DNA of 64,000 nucleotides, taken from contig NC_058521.1 in NCBI RefSeq assembly GCF_904849725.1, positions 342,720,638 through 342,784,637 of the forward strand. Reading direction: 5' to 3'. The notes below the pieces were generated by a model. It was not told the DNA's origin. It was given only the letters and a program-made list of their open reading frames with translations, and made no database searches. Shown piece by piece: positions 57,523 through 64,000 of the stretch (position 1 is the stretch's first letter; each line of letters begins with the position of its first letter). The translations under genes were made by a program, and so were the position numbers. The DNA is from Hordeum vulgare subsp. vulgare. Taxonomy: Eukaryota > Streptophyta > Magnoliopsida > Poales > Poaceae.

Positions 57523-59056
57523 TGATACGTCTCCGTCATATCTATAATTTTTTATTGTTTCATGCCAATATTCTACAACTTTCATTTACTTTTGGCAACT
57601 TTTTATACTATTTTTGGGACTAACATATTGATCCAGTGCCCAGTGCCAGTTCATGTTTGTTGCTTCTTTTTTGTTTCGCAGAATATCCATACCAAATGAA
57701 GTCCAAACGTAATAAAAACTTACGGGGATTTTTTTGGAATATTTATGATTTTTGGGAAGAAGAATCAACGCGAGGCGATGCACGGAGGGCCCACAAGCCC
57801 TGAAGCCGCCACAAGGAGGTACGGAGGCGGCAGACATGCTTGTGGCAACTCCTTAAGGCGGTTGGATCCCTTCTTCCGCCACAAGAAAGATAATATCCAG
57901 AAGAAAATCGTGTTAAAATTTCAGCCCAATCGGAGTTACGGATCTTCGGGAATTTAAGAAACGGTGAAACGCAGAATCTGGGAGCATAGAAACAGAAGGA
58001 CACATAGAGAGAGATCCAATCTCCGAGGGGCTCTCGTCCCTCCGCCGCCATGGAGACCATGGACAAGAGGGGAAACCCTTCTCCCATCTAGGGAGGAGGT
58101 CAAGGAAGAAGAATAAGGAGGGGGGCTCTCTACCCCTCTCTCCCGGCGGCGCCGGAACGCCGCCTGGGATATCATCGTATGACGGCGATCTACACCAACA
58201 CCTCCGTCATCTTCACCAACATCTCCATCATCTTCCCCCATCTATATTCAGCGGTTCACTCTCCCGCAACCCGCTATACCCTCTACTTGAACATGGTGCT
58301 TTATGCTACATATTATTATCCAATGATGTGTTTCTATCCTATGATGTCTGAGTAGATTATCGTTGTCCTATCGGTGATTGATGAATTTCTATGATTGGTT
58401 TAATTTGCTTGTGGTTATGTTGCTGTCCTTTGGTGCCCATCATATGATCGCGCACGTGGATCACACCATAGGGTTAGTTGTATGTTGATAGGACTATGTA
58501 TTGGCAGGCTAGAGTGACAGAAGCTTCAAACCTAGCATAGAAATTGATGCATATGGGATTGAAGGGGGGCCAATATATCTTATTGCTATGGTTGGGTTTT
58601 ACCTTAATGAACGTTAGTAGTTGCGGACGCTTGCTAATAGTTTCAATTATAAGTGCCTAGAATTCCAAGTAAGGGATGACATGCTAGCAGAGGCCTCTCC
58701 CACATGATACTTGCTATCGATCTAGTAACATAGTCAATTGCTTAGGGACAATTCCACAACTCCTACCACCACTTTTCCACACTCGTTAGACTAATGTATT
58801 TGTTTCTTTTTCTAACCAGCCCCTAGTTTTATTTACGTGTTCTTTACTTTCTTGCAAGCCTATCCTTTCACTCCTACAAAGTACTTCTAGTTTCATACTT
58901 GTTCTAGGTAAAGCGAACATAAAGTGTGCGTAGAGTTGTGTCGGTGGTCGATAGAACTTGAGGGAATATTTTTCCTTCCTTTAGCTCCTCGTTGGGTTCG
59001 ATACTCTTACTTATCGAGAAAGTCTACAATTTATCCCCTATACTTGTGGGTTATCA
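57523..59056 (+). mobile_element. 3' LTR of the deleted Athila-like element
   Basis: Starts TGATACGTCTCC, contains ctcctcgttgggttcgatac near the end as in the LTRs at 8206 and 21942, and ends cttgtgggttatca. Confidence 0.88.
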
Positions 59057-59061
59057 AATGA

Positions 59062-59943
59062 CCATATTTTTATTATTATTACTCTGGACTAACCCGTATG
59101 ATTATGTTTGTTGAATATCCCTGGGACGGTTCTACCTCCTGGATATTCTTCACTTATTACTATTTCTTATAAGCCCTTTCTGTGGTGTCGCCTAGGCGCC
59201 CGACTGAGGCGTGCTTATTATTATTTCTTATAAGCCCTTTCTGTGGTGTCGCTCAGACGCCCGACTCAGGCATGATTACTAGTATTTCTTGTAAGCCCTT
59301 TCTATGGTGTCGCTCAGACGCCCGACTGAGACATGATTATTATTATTTCTTGTAAGCCCTTACTGTGGTGTCGCTCAGACGCCCGACTACGGCACGCATA
59401 TTATTACTTATTCATTATTACCTTCCTTGCTTATACAACATTGATGGAAAAATTGCGTAGATGCATGATTGCATCCCTGAATTAAAAATCTATTAGCATG
59501 ATAGAGTTATTAGTGGATTTGCATGCATCTCACGTGCTTTAACTTATTTGTTTTCTTGATGTTTGTGTGTACATTCAAAGTACTCACTAGCTTGTCCTTC
59601 GCTATTCTCTTGGACAGATTGCATTCGGAGAGGAGCACGATGCCGTCAACCCCGGAACCTAGGAGTCAAGGATAGCAGCCTTCTGAGATAGGAATTTATC
59701 GAGGTCAGTTGTTCCTATGGGAATGGAGTCCAATGGGCACTGGAGATTTCTCGAGTCGCTTCCGCCGTCAACCTCAGACTTTTGTTCAACCCAGTATACC
59801 TTCATTGTCTTGTATCCAAGATTTTTTATTTTGCTTGGATATTCTGTATCAATAAAGTGTCTAGCAGCTAACAGCAATCCTAGGGCTGGTAAACACAAAG
59901 ATCTATTTTCTACAAATTATTTTCCGAAAAACACGTCGCTACA
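59062..59943 (+). mobile_element. 5' LTR of the non-autonomous gypsy element, right part
   Basis: Resumes after the nested element and runs to acacgtcgctaca, immediately followed by the PBS. It contains a 61-base tandem array. Confidence 0.8.
59155..59398 (+). repeat. 61-base tandem array, four copies
   Basis: aagcccttt or aagccctta starts at 59171, 59232, 59293 and 59354, exactly 61 bases apart. Each unit contains ggtgtcgc, a cgctcagacg-like segment and cgcccgact. In the first copy that segment is the perfect palindrome cgcctaggcg. The array lies within an LTR. Confidence 0.97.
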
Positions 59944-59947
59944 ACCT

Positions 59948-59965
59948 TGGTATGAGAGCCAGGCT
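59948..59965 (+). other. Primer-binding site (initiator tRNA-Met type)
   Basis: tggtatgagagccaggct lies four bases after the LTR end and differs from TGGTATCAGAGC at one core base. Confidence 0.75.
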
Positions 59966-60284
59966 GACCATTGGCTAAACCTATCTTAGTCGGGTCGCTA
60001 TCCATACCCCGGATATTTATATATCCAAAACCCAGCCTAGCCAACCCTGGTGGCCATCCGATACCTTTTGGCAGTCGGTCCCTAACCTGTCAACCTAGCC
60101 TTTAAGTTGTGTGTCTATGACCTACACCGGAGTTGTCGCATCCCCTAGCGTGCGATGAAAGACTCCCTAGCCTATATAGTAAGGCCTTGCCTCAACTCAG
60201 CAACCCGCAGCTTTGAGACCACTACCCTAGTAAACCCCCTTGACTTGCAAGTTGCCTGCCCTCATTCCTTGTAACGAGACACCC

Positions 60285-60815
60285 ATGTTCGAGCCTGGAG
60301 ACTTCGTAGTCATCCTCGCCGACCTCAGCCACCAAGTTTTTGGCATAGAAGAACCTCTAGTGTATGTTATACATGAGGAGCCTACGAGTGATGCTATTCG
60401 TTACTTTTGGGCCACGGTGCACATCTATGGAGGCAACCCCTCGTTGGAGTGCCCTCACCATTTCACTGGTAGAGGAGCCACCAACGAAGCTCAAGCCCGT
60501 CAGCTTGCAGCCCGAGAGGCTATAGTCCAGCTGCGACATCTCTCGCCATGGATGAATAGCCGACCGTTCTTCTACTATACTAGTCATGAAGGCTATGGTA
60601 GTCTGACTAGAGTTGCCAGCAAAGACCTTGAGGCAGACCCTGCCCTGGTGCAGTTTGTGCGCTATTTGAGAGCGTGGGAGGCACTCATCGATCAGATCAC
60701 CTCTAACCTGGTCATGAGTTGCACGCTACTTCTCGCCGGACCCCGGCAAGACATGAAGACACAACCGCCTCAAGCAACCAGAACATTTTGGTTGGAAGAC
60801 CTATTGGATCCTTAA
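60285..60815 (+). CDS. Intact ORF of non-autonomous gypsy element; dsRNA-binding-like motif
   Basis: The first ATG of the frame is 60285 (MFEPGDFVVILADLSHQVFG), giving 176 residues. An upstream non-ATG extension to 60240 is less likely. Residues about 45-90 read FWATVHIYGGNPSLECPHHF, then TGRGATNEAQARQLAAREAI and VQLRHL. This follows the C-terminal half of the double-stranded-RNA-binding fold: a beta strand, a G-x-G turn, then a helix with A(K/R)..AA..A...L. The KKxAK lysines are partly replaced (QARQ). The rest (PALVQFVRYLRAWEALIDQI) looks helical. It is the only coding region between PBS and polypurine tract. A role in RNA binding or packaging is inference. Confidence 0.6.
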   Translation: MFEPGDFVVILADLSHQVFGIEEPLVYVIHEEPTSDAIRYFWATVHIYGGNPSLECPHHFTGRGATNEAQARQLAAREAIVQLRHLSPWMNSRPFFYYTSHEGYGSLTRVASKDLEADPALVQFVRYLRAWEALIDQITSNLVMSCTLLLAGPRQDMKTQPPQATRTFWLEDLLDP

Positions 60816-61067
60816 GGCTTGCCCCACCAACCATGACCCCGGCAAAGCTTCACCGCAGTTTGGATGCTTATTGCAATGAAGTTGTGCCAAGGACGCGTCC
60901 TCTCAGACGTCGTCTCCTTTGCAACCCTGTAGTCCACTTGCATATGAGTGACTGTGTGCCATGTCATTGTCTTGGTTACGCGTGCATTTGAGTGATCGTG
61001 TTCCCGTGTTTCCATGAGTGAATTATTTTCTTTCCCTAAGAAAATCTCGGGGACGAGATTTATTTTT

Positions 61068-61084
61068 AAGGGGGGGGTAGTATG
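61068..61084 (+). other. Polypurine tract
   Basis: aaggggggggtag follows a ctcggggacgagattt segment and lies just before the 3' LTR. The exact LTR start is uncertain by about four bases. Confidence 0.75.
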
Positions 61085-61736
61085 TGTCACACCCCAAAAA
61101 TTTAACAATATTTTTATGAAATAAAATATTTCCTAGAATAATTTTTTTGGGAAATAAATTTCTTCATGACTCTTCTCTAGGCCTCTTTACAAAAACTTTT
61201 CCTTTCAAGTGGCATTTCAAAGATCATTTAGTGCTTGAGCTCTTACTTGAGACCATTTTGAATTGTTTATTTAATTAGATGGGAATATTATTTTGTCCAT
61301 TTTATTTAAAATCTAAATTCCTGTGTTTTTGACTAATTTTTGAAACACTCCTATTCCCTTCTATACAATTTTCCCCAAGTAAATGTTTTTGAAAATTTAT
61401 GTTGGAACCTGAATACTTGCATAAAATCATTTATTTTCTTCTGGAAAATTCATGGGATATTTTATTTAATATTTTACAAGATTTCTTTTATTCAAAAATG
61501 ACTATTTTCTTTAAGGGCCTGTTTTGCACACAACCTTGTCACAACTTTTTCTTAAAATTCCATACAAACTTGAAGATGACCTGTGATGTTCGTGGATCAT
61601 ATTTTTGCAAAAACTTAGGCAAGTATTTTGAAAACTTTGAGCACATTAACTTCTTATTTTCTCAAACTAAGCCTGCGGCTGGTAAACACACAGACCTATT
61701 TTCTGGAAATTATTTTCTGAAAAACACGTCACTACA
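61085..61736 (+). mobile_element. 3' LTR with large internal deletion
   Basis: Both termini match the 5' LTR (TGTCACACCCC start, aaaacacgtcactaca end) but only 652 of about 4300 bases remain. The first breakpoint is at taacttctt, a sequence that occurs twice in the 5' LTR (52127-52135 and 52494-52502). This suggests deletion between short direct repeats. Confidence 0.8.
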
Positions 61737-61762
61737 GGCGCAGCACCGGACATCGTCGGGGC

Positions 61763-61930
61763 ATGCCTGGGGGCGTCATGGCAGCCCTTGAGAGAGCCAA
61801 CATCGTCTCATCGAACGTTGGCAGGGCAAACCAAGCGGGCACGGTAGCCGTGGTTAGGTCCGCACCCGAGGCAGTACCTGCGATCACCGATGCCAAATCA
61901 GCCCCATCCTCGATCGATCAAGATGTGTAG
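61763..61930 (+). CDS. Short GC-rich ORF, unknown
   Basis: ATG at 61763 opens MPGGVMAALERANIVSSNVG and continues to SAPSSIDQDV before a TAG. The frame is also open upstream to the LTR boundary, so it may be part of an exon cut by the gypsy insertion. No domain is recognised. Confidence 0.25.
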   Translation: MPGGVMAALERANIVSSNVGRANQAGTVAVVRSAPEAVPAITDAKSAPSSIDQDV

Positions 61931-62340
61931 GTCATCGACTTGTTGGCCTTTGCTCCCACTTAGCCCATGATCGACACGCTGATAGATGATGGATGATGTG
62001 TGTAGTGGTTCTGGTCAGGTGCACGGTAGCTCTTTTGTGCGCGTGCAGTTCATTATATTCTTGCAAATTAGCAAGCTTAAGGTTTGTAAATTACTCTCGA
62101 AACTATTGATTTCTGCATGCCTGTCAAATATGTCAATTGTATGGGTTGGTCTAACCATATATTATCTCAATTTGCAATATGGATAATTAATATGCAAATT
62201 CCTTCTGAAAATCTATGTTATCTCCACGGCAAAAACATGGCATCCTCTACTCTACAAGGCACGTGCTTAAACTGAATGAACTGTGTACAATACTTTCCCT
62301 GAAAATTTAAGAAGTTGGCTAACATATTAACAACTAGCAC
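61931..62340. other. Unassigned low-copy-looking sequence
   Basis: AT-rich, with no LTR, polypurine tract or coding motif recognised. Confidence 0.4.
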
Positions 62341-62351
62341 ATTTGAAGAGG

Positions 62352-62636
62352 CTAAGGGCCAACAACCATAGCTTGATCACGGTGACTTGACATCTCGTCA
62401 GTGGAAAGTAAAAACCCTCCTGTGCCTTGGTATAGCGTGAGTAGAATAGTGTCTCGAATTTTCCAATGTGGATTCATCGCCTGGAAATGCGAGAACTTAT
62501 TAATTTGAATTGTTCCATTTATGCAGGAAATGCAGTACCTTGCAATCACTTTGGCATTATTAGTAAGCACCAGTATTGTTCGACCACACCAGGAAATCCG
62601 TTCAGGAACTGCTGCAGGAGGCAATTTCTGTTGCAA
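62352..62636 (-). CDS. Possible exon or ORF on minus strand, unknown
   Basis: A 94-residue minus-strand frame has no ATG at its start (TTG) but begins just after a possible splice acceptor (TTGCAACAG before AAATTGCC). It includes PERISWCGRTILVLTNNAKV, MNPHWKIRDTILLTLYQGTG and a LLSTDEMSSHRDQAMVVGP end. I do not recognise the family. The residue composition looks protein-like. It may be the last exon of a gene that starts near 63964. Confidence 0.3.
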   Translation of the reverse strand: MQQKLPPAAVPERISWCGRTILVLTNNAKVIARYCISCINGTIQINKFSHFQAMNPHWKIRDTILLTLYQGTGGFLLSTDEMSSHRDQAMVVGP

Positions 62637-63225
62637 TGTAGAATAAAAACAAATTGTAAAATATCATTGAAGATATATATAGTTTATGAACATCAACATG
62701 AAAATAAAACTTTGTACCAGCGTTTTGTGCACACAATTGGTCTTTTTCAATGTGTGCACCATAGGTAGAATTAATCCCATCCAAAATCCAGCATTCACAT
62801 GTTGTGCTATCTTAGTCAGATTATCAACAAATTTTATGACATGCTTCAAGTATTTCCAGTAAAATTAGATATGTTGAGTAACATACAGATCGTTAACTAT
62901 GCATCCAACATATACTTATTGAAGGGTGGAAAGGTATTATATATTCAGAACATGGCATCATAATATATAGTAGGCATAAATTGGTAAATATAGTTTGTTA
63001 CTGCCGAGGAACGAGGTCAGAAAAGATAATCACAATTGGTTGCTTAATTTTTGACCAGTTAGTCAAAACAATACCCTGATTTTGCCAAGTAATATGCCAG
63101 CATGGAGAAAGTTGAAAGAACACTAACCTCGATCAGACTGTGATCAGTTGATGACAATGGGGAAGTAAACATCCATGTTAATTAGACCAGGTTATGGTGT
63201 ATGCACTAGAATTTATTTCCAACTT

Positions 63226-63588
63226 TTAGTAGATAAAACTTCGAAATTTTCTCCAAAGGTCCGCATCAAAATAGGAGCAACCATCTTTATCAATTTTTAA
63301 GCTAACTATCATTGTAAATCCATGTTGCGTTGTTAATATGACATCCATGGATTTATCAACAAAGTAAAACCATATATTTCCTTTTACTCGTGTTCCTCCA
63401 TAGCACGGGATGTACTGCTTTAAGTGAAAATTAAGATCGTAAATTAGATATATTGAAATAATATAGAAAAAATCGTCTTCGACGTCTAGGCTACGTGCGG
63501 ATCTGTACTTTTTATCCAAATGTAGGAATATAATGTATATGTTGATAAATTTAGGCAATATCGACAATGGTAGAGTGAGATTTAACAT
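63226..63588 (-). CDS. Minus-strand ORF, 120 aa, unknown
   Basis: Contains CYGGTRVKGNIWFYFVDKSM and ILTTQHGFTMIVSLKIDKDG with a YFDADLWRKFRSF end. The second half has alternating hydrophobic strands and a W/F-rich end, loosely like a B3-type DNA-binding fold, but I cannot support that. It has no flanking splice consensus that I could fix. Confidence 0.3.
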   Translation of the reverse strand: MLNLTLPLSILPKFINIYIIFLHLDKKYRSARSLDVEDDFFYIISIYLIYDLNFHLKQYIPCYGGTRVKGNIWFYFVDKSMDVILTTQHGFTMIVSLKIDKDGCSYFDADLWRKFRSFIY

Positions 63589-63790
63589 ATCGAGCGTTCC
63601 CTCAAGTCATGTGGAATGGTGTGATAGAACTTTGTTTTCGACTAGCCACGACCAGACTTGCCGGATTTGTGCTCGCACTGTATACACTTGAATGAAAAAA
63701 TTGAGAATTTACAGCGATTTCCGCCTATTGATTAAGAACGTGAGACGAACTGTGATAAGAGATGAGTGGATATTTTGCGAAATTCAGTAC

Positions 63791-63964
63791 CTTCTCCATG
63801 AAGAAAATACCTAGCCCAATCCCGCAGAAAACCCCAATCTACCAGAGTCTAGAAATTTGGTGCAAGTCGGTGTAGATAGGCGGCATCAAGTGGTAGGGTC
63901 GAAATCCTGTGCCATTTCGTGCGCAACCTCCGCCCTCCATTGAGCTTACGAAGGCCGCCGCCAT
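63791..63964 (-). pseudogene. Candidate first exon with in-frame TAG, minus strand
   Basis: ATG at 63964 reads MAAAFVSSMEGGGCARNG, continues to IYTDLHQISRLW, and meets TAG at 63841-63839. The same frame then gives IGVFCGIGLGIFFMEK, a short hydrophobic glycine-rich segment resembling a membrane helix. It ends at a good donor context (GAGAAG then GTACTG at 63790). Either the gene is broken by the stop, or the exon ends at CTCTG/GTAGAT just before it. The right side of the locus is near the window end. Confidence 0.35.
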
Positions 63965-64000
63965 AGAAATCAATGAGGTGCAGGGTTGCGGAGGGTTGCG

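Larger units (their letters stand above)
54962..59056 (+). mobile_element. Internally deleted Athila-like element
   Basis: The 3' LTR is complete (57523-59056, starting TGATACGTCTCCGTCA). Only about 135 bases of the 5' LTR remain (54962 to about 55096) before interior sequence begins, so most of the 5' LTR, the PBS and the front of the interior are deleted. The TSD is gatga (54957-54961) and aatga (59057-59061), one change. Interior blocks match the minus-strand element at 38598-44863 in reverse order. The polypurine tract aattaagcttggggatgc is at 57505-57522. Confidence 0.88.
51560..61736 (+). mobile_element. Non-autonomous long-LTR gypsy element with one ORF
   Basis: The 5' LTR (about 4.3 kb once the nested element is removed), PBS, a 1.1-kb interior with a single ORF, a polypurine tract and a 3' LTR of 652 bases lie in order. 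No RT or integrase is present. The LTR starts correspond (accccaaaaatttaac) and so do the ends (aaaacacgtc(g/a)ctaca). The 3' LTR has lost its middle. Flanks ggaac (51555-51559) and ggcgc (61737-61741) agree at only three of five bases, so the TSD is not secure. Confidence 0.8.

Noticed and set aside
51555..61741. ggaac/ggcgc as TSD of the non-autonomous gypsy element
   Set aside because: Only three of five bases agree and the LTR start is diverged, so the TSD was not counted as support.
62492..62549. Possible 58-base intron in the 62352-62636 frame
   Set aside because: It is shorter than normal plant introns, and removing it creates an immediate stop. The unspliced frame stays open.
1..64000. 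CRISPR arrays, operons, riboswitches, tRNA or rRNA genes
   Set aside because: None seen. The tandem arrays present have no unique spacers of CRISPR type, and the sequence is eukaryotic.

Overview
The window is plant nuclear DNA, almost certainly from a large grass genome of the wheat/barley (Triticeae) type. The reasons are BARE/Angela/WIS-type copia LTRs (start TGTTGGAAATATGCCC), Athila-lineage gypsy elements whose LTRs start TGATACGTC and whose primer site matches tRNA-Asp, and long-LTR chromovirus-type gypsy elements starting TGTCACACCC. These are stacked inside one another with readable target-site duplications (TSDs). There are no bacterial features, rRNA or tRNA genes, or CRISPR arrays. 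All family names rest on recognition by eye.

Layout. (1) 1-992 is the 3' part of a BARE/Angela-like LTR. It appears to end an element lying upstream of the window and inserted into the 5' LTR of a second copia element (993-24300). (2) The 3' LTR of that copia element is split by an Athila-like gypsy element (8206-23460, TSD gagcc), which itself carries a 5.1-kb minus-strand solo LTR (16223-21311, TSD aaagc). (3) 24301-28081 holds an old minus-strand LTR-like segment and an orphan gag fragment. (4) 28082-50271 is a decayed chromovirus-type gypsy element. The end of its integrase frame is interrupted in turn by a solo LTR (37749-38552), a minus-strand Athila-like non-autonomous element (38598-44863, TSD catac) and an inverted solo LTR of its own family (44935-49130). 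The reading frame resumes after each one. (5) 50272-51559 is an unclassified segment with two tandem-repeat arrays and an intact 78-aa ORF. (6) 51560-61736 is a non-autonomous gypsy element with long LTRs. Its 1.1-kb interior holds one intact ORF with a double-stranded-RNA-binding-like motif. Its 5' LTR contains a 61-bp tandem array and a nested, internally deleted Athila-like element (54962-59056). (7) 61737-64000 has no element I recognise and may be the edge of a low-copy or genic island on the minus strand.

How the parts relate. Almost every coding region is a broken gag, protease, reverse transcriptase, RNase H or integrase gene. The exceptions are a few short intact ORFs. The main biology here is the order of nested insertion, LTR-LTR recombination to solo LTRs, illegitimate deletion, and three sequence modules shared between different elements: a hairpin carrying a polypurine-tract-like motif, an adjacent double palindrome in long LTRs, and a pre-gag ORF.
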